Of a stretch of DNA of 64,000 bases, positions 44,473 to 54,026 are shown piece after piece. A model generated the notes under the pieces. The model was not told the origin of the DNA. It saw only the letters and a list, made by a program, of their open reading frames with translations, and made no database searches. The position numbers were made by a program, and so were the translations under genes. The DNA comes from Sphingobacterium multivorum. Its GTDB lineage: Bacteria; Bacteroidota; Bacteroidia; Sphingobacteriales; Sphingobacteriaceae. Location of the stretch: positions 186,001 through 250,000 of the forward strand of contig NZ_UAUU01000011.1 in NCBI RefSeq assembly GCF_900457465.1, given 5' to 3'. Each line of letters begins with the position of its first letter. Position 1 is the first letter of the stretch.

Positions 44473-45351
44473 ATGAGCCACCATCCGGTCAAAGAAGTCA
44501 CTCCATTAAGAGAAACAGAATGCTTCACTGTGTTTCATCGCATTAAAGATAAATTTGATTTTCCATATCATTACCATGAGGAGTACGAATTAAATATGAT
44601 TTTGAATGCTTCCGGTGCTCAGCGAGTTGTCGGAGACAGGATTGAAGAAATTGGAGATTGTGAGCTCGTTTTGACAGGCCCTAATTTGCCACATGGCTGG
44701 TTCAATCATAATTGTAGATCAAAGAATATTGTTGAAGTGACAGTGCAATGGAATAAAGATCTATTTAGCGATCAATTTTTAAATAAAAATCAACTGAATT
44801 TTATTAAAAGAATGTTGCAAATAAGCAGCTTTGGTATAAAATTCTCGAAAAGCACTATTCAATCAATCGCACCCGAGATATTGAATTTGCATAAAACGGT
44901 GGGGTTTGATTCAGTGATAAAATTAATGCTAATTTTGAGGGATTTATCGGTAAGCAAAGACACTGAACTACTGGTTGAGGGAGATATGCTTTTGGACAAA
45001 TCACTGAATTTTCGAAGCCGTCGTTTAGATGTCGCATTTGATTATATGAATAAAAACTTCAGCAAATTGATCTCCCTTAATGACATCGCCGAACTGGTCA
45101 ATATGTCCGAAGTTTCTTTCTCCCGGTTTATAAAAAAACGTACAGGAAAAACATTTATTGACAATCTCAATGAAATAAGACTTGGCCACGCTACCAGAAT
45201 GTTAATAGAGACGAGCAATACAGTCGCTGAGATTTGTTACCTATGTGGTTTTAATAATATTTCCAACTTTAACCGGGCATTCAAACGTAAAAAAAACTGT
45301 ACCCCATCTGCCTATAGACTCAACTTCAGTGGCAGCCGTGTTTTCATTTAA
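44473..45351 (+). CDS. AraC family transcriptional regulator of the mannan locus
   Basis: A 292-residue regulator with an N-terminal cupin-like sugar-binding part (FPYHYHEEYELNMILNASG, GPNLPHGWFNH) and two helix-turn-helix motifs at the end (about 190-285: LNDIAELVNMSEVSFSRFIKKRTGKTF, VAEICYLCGFNNISNFNRAFKRK). The ATG at 44473 is preferred over the TTG at 44407, since homology starts there. It is the first gene of the mannan locus and read in the same direction as susC, with a 224-base regulatory gap. It probably activates the locus when it binds a mannan-derived sugar; no hybrid two-component or sigma regulator is present. Confidence 0.88.
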   Translation: MSHHPVKEVTPLRETECFTVFHRIKDKFDFPYHYHEEYELNMILNASGAQRVVGDRIEEIGDCELVLTGPNLPHGWFNHNCRSKNIVEVTVQWNKDLFSDQFLNKNQLNFIKRMLQISSFGIKFSKSTIQSIAPEILNLHKTVGFDSVIKLMLILRDLSVSKDTELLVEGDMLLDKSLNFRSRRLDVAFDYMNKNFSKLISLNDIAELVNMSEVSFSRFIKKRTGKTFIDNLNEIRLGHATRMLIETSNTVAEICYLCGFNNISNFNRAFKRKKNCTPSAYRLNFSGSRVFI

Positions 45352-45355
45352 GAGT

Positions 45356-45473
45356 TAAAATAATATATATAGTATTTTGTGGTTTTGATTGTAAGATGGG
45401 GTATATTCTAATTTGAGTATAACATTTGGTTAAAATAGTATTGATCTTTAAGTGGGGTATTAGAATATATTTG
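45356..45473 (+). promoter_or_regulatory. susC promoter region with recurring motif
   Basis: TAAAATAGTATT lies at 45431-45442, and 35 bases from its start is TATATTTG (45466-45473), an exact TAnnTTTG -7 box. A perfect 11-bp inverted repeat, TATATTCTAAT (45402-45412) and ATTAGAATATA (45459-45469), flanks the motif. Two further related words, TAAAATAATAT (45356-45366) and ATAGTATTTT (45369-45378), lie further up. The same motif and spacing recur before the GH30 gene, so this is a likely activator site. Confidence 0.55.
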
Positions 45474-45575
45474 TCTAATACTTGAGGCTAACCAATTAAG
45501 AAAGGGATATACAGTACGTATGCTTAATAGAAGTTACCCATAGTAAGCAATTTATAAATCTAAATGTTATATATT

Positions 45576-48500
45576 ATGAGAAGAAGTTTATTGACGACTT
45601 ATACTCTTTTTTGCAGTGCGCTATTTGCCGTTCAATTAAGTGTTGCTCAGAGTCGATTAGTTTCCGGAACCGTTCGGGACAATCAGGGTCAGCCTTTAGC
45701 TGGAGTAACAGTAAAGTTTGGAAATCAGGTAGTCACCACAAATGAAAAAGGGAATTATCAGATTTCTGTGCCAGGCGGAACAGGAGTTTTGACCTTCACT
45801 TCGCTCGGACTCAAGACCGAGAACGTCCAATTAAATAATCAAACAGTTGTAAATGCAGTTTTGGCAACCGCCACAGTCGATCTCGAGGATGTGGTTGTTA
45901 TCGGTTACGGCGGAGTCAAAAAGAGTGATCTTACAGGCGCTGTGGCCACACTCAAAGGTGGGGACCTTAACAAGACTCCGGCTTCATCAGTGGATCAATT
46001 ATTGCAAGGAAAGATCCCTGGAGTCCAAGTAGCAATTTCAAGCGGTAAGCCTGGAGCTGGTGCTACAGTACGTATCCGTGGTAATAGCTCTCTCAATGGA
46101 TCCAATGCGCCACTTGTTGTTGTTGATGGATTTCCCTGGGGGGATGCAGGAGATCTAAAACAGATAAATCCTGAAGATATTGAATCCATCGAAGTACTTA
46201 AGGACGCCTCATCAGCAGCAATATATGGTTCGCGTGGAGCCAATGGGGTTATTATGGTTACCACCAAAAAAGCAAGAGCCGGTAAACCAAGAATATCTTT
46301 AAACACTTTAAATTCTATTTCGACACTAGCTGTCAAACCTGATCTTTGGCGTGATGGCATCGAAGAAGCTGTTTATGCAAATGAGGCGGCATTAAATGGG
46401 GGGACTCCTTTAAGTCAGTTACCTTATTTAGGCGAAGTTAGGAGTGGGGTTTACTTTCCGTCTATAGCTGAATTGCGCGGATTGGACCCCAATAAACCAC
46501 AGTGGACCACCAATACCGACTGGGCAGATTTAGTCTATCGAAACCCTTTTTCCCAAAACTATACGCTTGGTGTAGATGGAGGTTCAGATAATACAAAATA
46601 CTCCATGTCGGGTAATTATTATAAGGAAGAGGGACTCGCGATAAAAAATGCGTATGACAAATATACCGGCAGATTAAATTTAGACCAGAAATTAACTGAG
46701 GCTATCTCCGCTGGTACAAATGTGATATTGACACATACGAACAATCAAGGGCAAAATTTGAGTGCCGGCCGTACGCGTATATTCCCTGTTTATGACAAAA
46801 ATGGAAACTATTTTCGTACATCGGCTACGGATTTTGGTAATCCGATAGCGATCGCTAATGAAGTGCTCAACAAGTCAAAGACTATAGACGTCTTGGCTAC
46901 AGTATTTGCTAATATAAAATTTACTGATTGGCTTCAGTTTAGGACACAGTTAAGTACTAAGTTTGGTAATTCTGTTGGTGATATCTACGAGCCAGCCACG
47001 GTGACATTTCGAGGTTATGAAAATACAGGTTATGGCTCTATTAGCAACTATAACAATAATGAGCTAGTCAATGAAAACTATCTCACCATCAACAAGACAT
47101 TTAACGATATACATCGCTTCAATATTGTAGGAGGTTTCTCTTTACAGACATCAACAACCAGAACGAGTAATTTGATAGGGATGAATTTTGTCAACGATAA
47201 CCTTCAAAATGAAAATCTCAACAGTGCAAAGACAAAGACACTCAGTAATGGACTCTCTTCATCTACATTGAATTCTTGGTTTGGACGGGTAAATTATGCT
47301 TTAGCAGATAAGTATCTTTTTACCCTGACCGGTCGCGCAGATGGCTCTACTAAATTTGGGGACAATAATAAGTGGGCCTTTTTCCCGTCAGCAGCATTCG
47401 CCTGGAAATTAAGTGAAGAAGAATTCATTAAACACCTGGGCGCATTTTCCGAGCTGAAATTTAGAGCAAGTTATGGATTGACAGGTAATCAGGGGATATC
47501 TCCTTATCAAACCATGGACCGCTATGGCGCTGAGCGCTATTTTGTAGGATCACAAGGTGGTTTTATGACGGGCTTTGGTCCGGGTTTAGCCGGAGCCAAT
47601 AATGAGCAGGGGCTTACCGTCGTTGGTGGCTTAGGAAACAAAAGCCTAAAGTGGGAGACGACAACATCTTTCGATATTGGTTTGGATATCGGGTTTATGA
47701 ATCAGCGCTTTACCCTGACGGTAGATTATTACGACAAGCAGACAAAAGATTTACTTCGTACGCGTACGATTTCACCATCCTCAGGCTTTGATCAACAATG
47801 GGTAAACGATGGTGAAATAAGTAACCGTGGTTTCGAATTGGGACTCAATGCTAAAGTAATTCAAACCGACGGTTTACAGTGGTCTGTTGGTGGCAATTTC
47901 GCTCTCAACCGTAACAAAGTGGTTAGAATGGGCGAGAGTGACCGTGTTGTCACAGGATCATTGATTGAAATGGTACGTCAGAATGTCAACCATTTTATCG
48001 TTGGCCAACCAATGTATACGTTCTATGGTTATCGTGCAAATGGAATAATTCAAACATTGGAGGAAGGGATAGGTGCCGGACTTACCGGGCGGGAGGCATT
48101 ACCAGGTGAGATTAAATACGTCGATATCAGCGGCCCTAAGGGCGAGTCTGATGGAACCATAGATCCTACATATGACCGTACAGTAATTGGCGACCCTACA
48201 CCTAAATTCATTTATAGCTTTAATACCAGCGCATCGTACAAGCGTTTCGACCTGAGCGCACAGTTTTACGGCGTATATGGCAATGATATTTTCGACCTTC
48301 AAAAGATGACACCGAGCAGGCAAGTGCAGCGCTGGACGCCTGATAACCCAAGTCAGTTATACCCTAGAGCCAATAATACGCGTGGTTATAAAGCTTCGGA
48401 TTTTTTCGTTGAAGACGGTTCCTTTCTTAGACTGCAGAATGTTACTATTGGCTACAATTTTAAGCCGGGCCTGATTGCTGGCATCAGCACATTAAGGTTG

Positions 48501-48638
48501 TTTGCCTCCGGCAATAACTTACTGACTTTTACCAAATTTAACAGGGGCTTTGATCCCGAGATGGGATTGGATGGAATCAACTGGGGTAATTACCCACGAC
48601 CTCGAACTTATTCCCTTGGATTATCCGTTGGATTTTAA
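45576..48638 (+). CDS. SusC/RagA family TonB-dependent outer membrane transporter
   Basis: A protein of about 1020 residues. It has a signal peptide (cut after SVAQ), a carboxypeptidase-regulatory-like domain (about 29-110), a plug domain (VVVIGYGGVKKSDLTGAV, then NPEDIESIEVLKDASSAAIYGSRGANGVIMVTTKK) and a 22-strand barrel that ends in the aromatic GLSVGF. It imports oligosaccharides across the outer membrane with energy from TonB, with SusD as lid. An ATG at 45564 gives four more residues. It is followed by susD after 11 bases and heads the mannan operon. The likely cargo is manno-oligosaccharide. Confidence 0.96.
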   Translation: MRRSLLTTYTLFCSALFAVQLSVAQSRLVSGTVRDNQGQPLAGVTVKFGNQVVTTNEKGNYQISVPGGTGVLTFTSLGLKTENVQLNNQTVVNAVLATATVDLEDVVVIGYGGVKKSDLTGAVATLKGGDLNKTPASSVDQLLQGKIPGVQVAISSGKPGAGATVRIRGNSSLNGSNAPLVVVDGFPWGDAGDLKQINPEDIESIEVLKDASSAAIYGSRGANGVIMVTTKKARAGKPRISLNTLNSISTLAVKPDLWRDGIEEAVYANEAALNGGTPLSQLPYLGEVRSGVYFPSIAELRGLDPNKPQWTTNTDWADLVYRNPFSQNYTLGVDGGSDNTKYSMSGNYYKEEGLAIKNAYDKYTGRLNLDQKLTEAISAGTNVILTHTNNQGQNLSAGRTRIFPVYDKNGNYFRTSATDFGNPIAIANEVLNKSKTIDVLATVFANIKFTDWLQFRTQLSTKFGNSVGDIYEPATVTFRGYENTGYGSISNYNNNELVNENYLTINKTFNDIHRFNIVGGFSLQTSTTRTSNLIGMNFVNDNLQNENLNSAKTKTLSNGLSSSTLNSWFGRVNYALADKYLFTLTGRADGSTKFGDNNKWAFFPSAAFAWKLSEEEFIKHLGAFSELKFRASYGLTGNQGISPYQTMDRYGAERYFVGSQGGFMTGFGPGLAGANNEQGLTVVGGLGNKSLKWETTTSFDIGLDIGFMNQRFTLTVDYYDKQTKDLLRTRTISPSSGFDQQWVNDGEISNRGFELGLNAKVIQTDGLQWSVGGNFALNRNKVVRMGESDRVVTGSLIEMVRQNVNHFIVGQPMYTFYGYRANGIIQTLEEGIGAGLTGREALPGEIKYVDISGPKGESDGTIDPTYDRTVIGDPTPKFIYSFNTSASYKRFDLSAQFYGVYGNDIFDLQKMTPSRQVQRWTPDNPSQLYPRANNTRGYKASDFFVEDGSFLRLQNVTIGYNFKPGLIAGISTLRLFASGNNLLTFTKFNRGFDPEMGLDGINWGNYPRPRTYSLGLSVGF

Positions 48639-48649
48639 ATTAAACAGAC

Positions 48650-50182
48650 ATGAAAATCAATAAACTTTTTATACCTATTTGTCTTTCAGGACTAATCAGT
48701 AGCACTTTTATTTCCTGTTCTAAATTAACAGAAGAGCCTTATGGAATAGTCAACTCAAAGTCTTTTTACAAGACGGGACAAGATGCGCTTTCAGGCTTGA
48801 TCTATGCCTACGCTATTTTACCCGAAGTCGGATACTATACTAGGGGGTTTTATATTATCACTGAATTGCCGACCGAAAACCTGACTGCAAAAGCAGATGC
48901 AGGGCAGTCAAATTTTGAACTGGATCAATTACGGACTACCTCGACAAATTCAGATCTCGATAATTTATGGACATATCTTTATCGTGGTATTTCACGGGCC
49001 AATGCTGTTATCGCCAATGTTCCTAACGTACCGAATATGGACGAAGCTGACCGCAATCAAATTATCGGCGAGGCCTATTTTTTGCGTGCGCTCCACAATT
49101 TTAACTTGGTACGTCTATTTGGTGAAGTTCCACTGCGCTTAGAACCTCTTGTTGAGGCTGAGCAGATCCCCGTAGCCAAGTCAAGTATCCAGCAGGTATA
49201 TGATGTTATCATCGCTGATCTAAAAAAAGGCGAACAATTAATGTCAATTTCTAAAAATTTTGAGGGAAGGGCAAATCGGTGTGCTGCCCAGTCATTACTA
49301 GCAAAGGTATACCTCCATATGGCATCTTCAAAAGCTTCAGCCTCGCCAGGGTACGAATTCGTGGCAGATGCCACAAAGCTTTACCTCGAAGCGAGTACAT
49401 ATGCCGCAAAAGTGATCAACGATCAGCAAATTTTTAATTTTACAAGTGTTTTACCTGATATCTGGAATACCGAGATTTATAAAAAAGCGGCCGTCTCAGA
49501 GCATATCTTTGATGCCGCTGTAGACCGCTCGGGTGAACGCGAGGGTAATTATTCCAAATTACCGAACATGTTTTTGCCTGATCCCGGGTTTGCTATGCGT
49601 ATTCCATATAATCCAAGCGATCCGGGGACTGCCATGATCAATATTGGTAAAGGATGGAACCACTTTCAGATGGAGGCTGCGCACTACAACAGCTACAATT
49701 CCAGTGATAAGAGAAAAACAGATCTTATTGTTTCAGAAGTTGTCAATCCCGACGGCAAAACCATTAAACTTGGTATCGCCGATTTCTCGAGGCCTTTTAC
49801 CCGAAAGTATATTGATCCACTCCGGGATGCGGATAAAATGAGTACCAATTCGCCAGTGATACGTTATTCAGATATCCTCCTGGTTTATGCGGAGTCTGCA
49901 GGGCCTACAGCTGAGGGATATGCTGCGGTGAATAAAATCCGTAGCCGGGCAGGCCTAGGTCCGCTTACAGCCAATCTTTCGGTCGCTGCATTTCGTGAGG
50001 CGGTTGTTGAAGAACGTGCGCTTGAGCTTGCATTTGAGGGGAATAGGCTATTTGATTTACGGCGTAATCATCTGATGGAAAAAGTTTTGGTGGAAAAATA
50101 TGGTAAATCCATCACTTCGGGAGCATATTTTTTTCCAATTCCACAGCGTGAAATTGATACAAACCCATTATTGAAACCATAA
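48650..50182 (+). CDS. SusD/RagB family outer membrane lipoprotein
   Basis: A 510-residue surface lipoprotein with lipobox FISC (Cys near residue 23), the N-terminal SusD helices (tetratricopeptide-like, LWTYLYRGISRANAVIANV, GEAYFLRALHNFNLVRLFGEVPL) and the C-terminal RagB part (VVEERALELAFEGNRLFDLRR, YFFPIPQREIDTNPLLKP). It forms the substrate-binding lid over SusC and binds the imported mannan fragment. It is read with the downstream binding protein after 10 bases. Confidence 0.96.
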   Translation: MKINKLFIPICLSGLISSTFISCSKLTEEPYGIVNSKSFYKTGQDALSGLIYAYAILPEVGYYTRGFYIITELPTENLTAKADAGQSNFELDQLRTTSTNSDLDNLWTYLYRGISRANAVIANVPNVPNMDEADRNQIIGEAYFLRALHNFNLVRLFGEVPLRLEPLVEAEQIPVAKSSIQQVYDVIIADLKKGEQLMSISKNFEGRANRCAAQSLLAKVYLHMASSKASASPGYEFVADATKLYLEASTYAAKVINDQQIFNFTSVLPDIWNTEIYKKAAVSEHIFDAAVDRSGEREGNYSKLPNMFLPDPGFAMRIPYNPSDPGTAMINIGKGWNHFQMEAAHYNSYNSSDKRKTDLIVSEVVNPDGKTIKLGIADFSRPFTRKYIDPLRDADKMSTNSPVIRYSDILLVYAESAGPTAEGYAAVNKIRSRAGLGPLTANLSVAAFREAVVEERALELAFEGNRLFDLRRNHLMEKVLVEKYGKSITSGAYFFPIPQREIDTNPLLKP

Positions 50183-50192
50183 CTATTTTATT

Positions 50193-51131
50193 ATGAATCT
50201 GAAAACATATAAAGCTGGTTTTGCAGCATATTTAATATTGGTTTTTACAATCTTTGGTTGTAAAAAGGATCCCTATAAGGGAGTGGAGAGCAATGAGAAA
50301 TCCATTGAAAACTTTTCCATGGGGACAGGCTTTACGCAGATAGGAGCAGCAGTTGTAGACAGGGCCGCTGGGACAGTGAAAGTAAAAGTATTGGTGGAGG
50401 ACAATACTGACTTTTCCAAAGTGAAACCTGTGATCCAACAATCTTATCGCGCTACTGTTTCACCTGCCTCTGGTTCTGAAGTCAATTTTCTTGCCGGCAA
50501 CTATAAGTATAATTATACCGTGACAGCAGAGACAGGTGAATCTCGTGAATGGGAGGTCATCGTCGAGCCCTTTACCGAAACGATCCTCGGTACCTACGAT
50601 ATTACCGGACTTGTACTTTATGGAGGTACGGGGCCTGAATATGGTGGTGGGGCGGTTTTATCCTTAACGAGTAAACCATGGATATGGCCTGTATCTGATG
50701 GTCCTCAAGTGGAATTAGATAATAGCATAACCTTTAAACTGACAGGAGTAACACCGACGGGTAAAACTACGGGTACATTTGTAAATGATGCCGGCGCTGA
50801 CGGAAAATATGCCAATTTCATTTATACACCAGACCCCAAAACAGATGTCAATAAATTTTATCGTAAAATACCGAAGGGTGAAGGGAAATGGGAGCGAGAC
50901 TACACAAACGATATCTTGACTCTAATTGCTGCAGATGGAAGCAGCGTAAATTGTAGTTTTCTTGGTCCTGGTACCGAGGATCTTGGCAATAAACAGACTA
51001 AAACAATTGTTAACAATGCTTTTGCTTTTTCATTGAACGGTAACGACGACTGGTCTGCAATCTATACAGACTATGATAAGTTTGTGAAAAAGCCCAGAAG
51101 ATATTGGGTAGAAGTGAAAAAGCGTAATTGA
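50193..51131 (+). CDS. Probable surface glycan-binding lipoprotein
   Basis: A 312-residue lipoprotein (lipobox TIFGC). The first part, about 30-130, looks like a DUF5018-type beta domain (AAVVDRAAGTVKVKVLVEDNTDFSKVKPVI, then a TVTAETGESREWEVIV strand pair). The second is beta-rich with aromatic clusters (KPWIWPVSDGPQVELDN, RRYWVEVKKRN) and no catalytic acid pair. Position right after SusD is that of surface glycan-binding proteins in such loci, which tether the polysaccharide. No close family could be named by eye, so the binding role is inferred. Confidence 0.75.
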   Translation: MNLKTYKAGFAAYLILVFTIFGCKKDPYKGVESNEKSIENFSMGTGFTQIGAAVVDRAAGTVKVKVLVEDNTDFSKVKPVIQQSYRATVSPASGSEVNFLAGNYKYNYTVTAETGESREWEVIVEPFTETILGTYDITGLVLYGGTGPEYGGGAVLSLTSKPWIWPVSDGPQVELDNSITFKLTGVTPTGKTTGTFVNDAGADGKYANFIYTPDPKTDVNKFYRKIPKGEGKWERDYTNDILTLIAADGSSVNCSFLGPGTEDLGNKQTKTIVNNAFAFSLNGNDDWSAIYTDYDKFVKKPRRYWVEVKKRN

Positions 51132-51139
51132 TCCAAATC

Positions 51140-52327
51140 ATGAAGAAGTTATTTATGTATGCCGTGTCCATCTTAATAGGTGGAACGGCATGTACCAAGG
51201 CTGATCCGGCCACAGATCAAAAGCCCGGAGAGAAACCCTCACAAATCGAACTCCGATTATTTGACAAGCAGGCGACGGCAGAAACTAAAGCGCTCTACTC
51301 CCAATTATGGAAGATAAAAGACAAAGGCTTTATGTTTGGCCATCATGATGATCTGATCTACGGCAGAGAATGGAAGGAAGTTGCTGGTAGATCTGACGTT
51401 TACGAAATTGTAGGCGACTACCCCGCAGTTTTTAGTGTTGATTTTGCTGAATTGATGGATGACCGCCGTACTAGAGCGACTTTAAACGAGGCCCGTAAAA
51501 AGGCTATCCTTGAAGCGCGTTCCCGGGGTGAAGTTATTACCGCTATGTGCCACCTAAACAATCCCTTGACGGGCGGGGATTCATGGGACAATTCATCGAA
51601 AACAGTTGTTAAAGAAATTTTGACCGATGGAAGTGCAACAAATTTAAAATTTAAAAGTTGGTTGGATAATCTCGCCACGTTTGCACTTTCATTGAAGGAT
51701 GGCAATGGCAAATTGATTCCTATTATCTTTAGACCTTTTCATGAACATACCCAAAGCTGGTCCTGGTGGGGAAGTTCTTGTACGACTAGTGAAGAGTTTA
51801 TAGCGCTTTGGAAGTTTACGTTATCTTATTTGACAGGACCGAAAGGAGTACATAATTTTATTTTTGCGATATCGCCCCAACGGGACAATAATGGACGGAA
51901 AGAAGATCTGCTATTCCGCTGGCCGGGGGATGAATTCGTCGATTTTATAGGTATGGACTGTTATCATGGTACAAATACCCAAGCGTTTCTTTCCAATTTA
52001 AACGCGTTGCAAGAGCTTTCTTTAGAAAAGAAAAAGCCTGCTGGTGTTACCGAAACAGGAATTGAAGGGATCAGAAATGGTAATGTACCCTATGTCAGTT
52101 ATTGGACCGAGCAGATCCTCACTCCACTCGTTGGTAAAAAAATCAGTATGGTCGTTATGTGGCGAAATGAATATGATCCATTAAAGCAAGGGATACATTT
52201 CTATGGACCATGGAAAGGGCATCCCTCAGCCGATGATTTCAAAACGCTATTTAGGAGCAGTATAAGTTTATTTTCAAAGGACCTCCCCAATATGTATGTA
52301 TTGGCCGATGGTGTAACAGTTAATTAA
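51140..52327 (+). CDS. GH26 beta-mannanase, lipoprotein
   Basis: A protein of about 395 residues with lipobox GTAC near residue 18, so it is probably at the cell surface. The GH26 TIM barrel shows the acid/base in FRPFHEHTQSWSWWG (Glu near residue 201) and the nucleophile in GVTETGIEG (Glu near residue 304). It starts with the typical FGHHDD and continues to YHGTN near the end. It cuts beta-1,4-mannosidic bonds in mannan or glucomannan. The ATG at 51140 is preferred over the start at 51128. It is in the susC operon, 8 bases after the previous stop. Confidence 0.93.
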   Translation: MKKLFMYAVSILIGGTACTKADPATDQKPGEKPSQIELRLFDKQATAETKALYSQLWKIKDKGFMFGHHDDLIYGREWKEVAGRSDVYEIVGDYPAVFSVDFAELMDDRRTRATLNEARKKAILEARSRGEVITAMCHLNNPLTGGDSWDNSSKTVVKEILTDGSATNLKFKSWLDNLATFALSLKDGNGKLIPIIFRPFHEHTQSWSWWGSSCTTSEEFIALWKFTLSYLTGPKGVHNFIFAISPQRDNNGRKEDLLFRWPGDEFVDFIGMDCYHGTNTQAFLSNLNALQELSLEKKKPAGVTETGIEGIRNGNVPYVSYWTEQILTPLVGKKISMVVMWRNEYDPLKQGIHFYGPWKGHPSADDFKTLFRSSISLFSKDLPNMYVLADGVTVN

Positions 52328-52333
52328 TCAGGT

Positions 52334-54004
52334 ATGCGCTTTTTAATTGGAATAATCTTTTTTTTCATATTTCCAGTAACTACATTTTCCCAGATTATTT
52401 CTGTCGATTTTAAGGAGTCTGCAGCACTTCAAGGAAGACGGATGGATTTCGTTATAAAACTTAAATCGACCTGGACAAACCCTTATTTGCAGGAAGACAT
52501 TAAGCTTGACATGGAGATATATACTGCATCAGCTGAGGTACTGCTTCAGCCGTGCTTTTATGTAAAGGGGCAATCTGGGGATATTTCAGAATGGAATGCC
52601 CGGTTCTCACCCAGACAGCATGGCGATTATCATTTTAAGTTCGTATTGCGCAAAAATGGAAAAATAGTCGCCACATCTAGGAAATTCGATGCGCGGGTGC
52701 GGGAAACGGCAGAAAAAGGATTTCTAAGTGTTAAAAATAACTGGTCCTTACAATTTGATAACGGTACATCCTTTCGTGGGATAGCCGAAAACATCTGTTG
52801 GGAATCAAGGCGTAAAGACGATTCAAAATATTATGCAGCACTGCACCAAAATGCTTCCGTTTATAATTATGACCGTATGCTTGCCGAATTTGCTGAAAAT
52901 GGCGGCAATTTCTTTAGGACCTGGATCTGTTCGTGGAATTTGCCCATAGATTTTCATGACGGATTCAACAATGACCGCTACCAGTCGGATCCAGCTCATT
53001 TTAACCCCAGCGCAGTACGCCGGCTCGATCATCTCGTCGATCTTGCCGATTCACTCGATTTATATGTTATGCTTACCTTGGGAATGGGTAATTTCAGATC
53101 CGATAATATCGGAGGGGTAAAGACGACGGACGAGTTTTTTGCAGCCGAAGAGGCTAAAACGCTTTATAAAAATCGTTTGCGCTACATTGTGGCTCGCTGG
53201 GGGTATTCACCGCATATTGCTATGTGGGAGTTTCTGAATGAAGTAGATAATATTCAGTTTAATGGTCGGGAAAAGCCGATTTCTTCTAAAGCTATTGTAG
53301 AATGGCATACTGAAATGGCTACTTATTTAAAAGAGATAGATCCATATAAACACATTGTTACTACCAGCATATCCCATAGAGATATCCCGGGGCTCAATGA
53401 TATCGAGGCAATAGATATCAATCAAAAACACATTTACAAACATACTGATTTGATACCCTCAGAAATCAATGCATACTCCACAAAACATAAAAAGCCTTAT
53501 GTCATCGGCGAGTTTGGCTATGAATGGGATTGGCAGCAAAATTTTGATGATTTTGCATATGCGATGGAATTAGATTTCAAACGGGGTCTCTGGTATGGGC
53601 TTTTCTCATCAACACCGATCCTACCGATGAGCTGGTGGTGGGAATACTTTCAGAATAGGGATATGTTACCTTATTATCGTGGAGTACGGCAATTGAGCGA
53701 CCGTATGTTGCTGAATGGAAAAGGAGAATTCAAGCCATTGGCATTAAAAGCCGGTAGGCTTGAAGCCTATGGCGTAAAATGTGGCGAGGAACTCTATATC
53801 TATCTTTACAATCCCACGAATGAGGTTTTTAGTAGTAGCGTGGAGATTTTGGACATCATCGGAAACAAAAAGGAGATCCAATCATTTGACCCGCTTACAT
53901 TAAAATATCAGGCAGAAGAGCTGAAAGATCATCAGGACGGAAAAATAGTATTGAAAGATCTTTTTGTGGGATCTAAAAAAGAGAAGCTTTATATCATTAA
54001 GTAA
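52334..54004 (+). CDS. DUF5060 domain plus GH5-like catalytic domain
   Basis: A 556-residue secreted protein (signal ends VTTFSQ). The N-terminal beta domain (about 25-125) matches DUF5060. The catalytic TIM barrel (about 130-480) has the acid/base in MWEFLNEVDN (Glu near 303) and the nucleophile in VIGEFGYEW (Glu near 393), as in clan GH-A enzymes. A small C-terminal beta domain follows. In related loci such proteins act on mannan or other hemicelluloses, but the family has not been given a uniform specificity. It lies between two GH26 genes, so it probably completes mannan breakdown. Confidence 0.8.
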   Translation: MRFLIGIIFFFIFPVTTFSQIISVDFKESAALQGRRMDFVIKLKSTWTNPYLQEDIKLDMEIYTASAEVLLQPCFYVKGQSGDISEWNARFSPRQHGDYHFKFVLRKNGKIVATSRKFDARVRETAEKGFLSVKNNWSLQFDNGTSFRGIAENICWESRRKDDSKYYAALHQNASVYNYDRMLAEFAENGGNFFRTWICSWNLPIDFHDGFNNDRYQSDPAHFNPSAVRRLDHLVDLADSLDLYVMLTLGMGNFRSDNIGGVKTTDEFFAAEEAKTLYKNRLRYIVARWGYSPHIAMWEFLNEVDNIQFNGREKPISSKAIVEWHTEMATYLKEIDPYKHIVTTSISHRDIPGLNDIEAIDINQKHIYKHTDLIPSEINAYSTKHKKPYVIGEFGYEWDWQQNFDDFAYAMELDFKRGLWYGLFSSTPILPMSWWWEYFQNRDMLPYYRGVRQLSDRMLLNGKGEFKPLALKAGRLEAYGVKCGEELYIYLYNPTNEVFSSSVEILDIIGNKKEIQSFDPLTLKYQAEELKDHQDGKIVLKDLFVGSKKEKLYIIK

Positions 54005-54026
54005 TGACAGTAACAAATCATCTATT

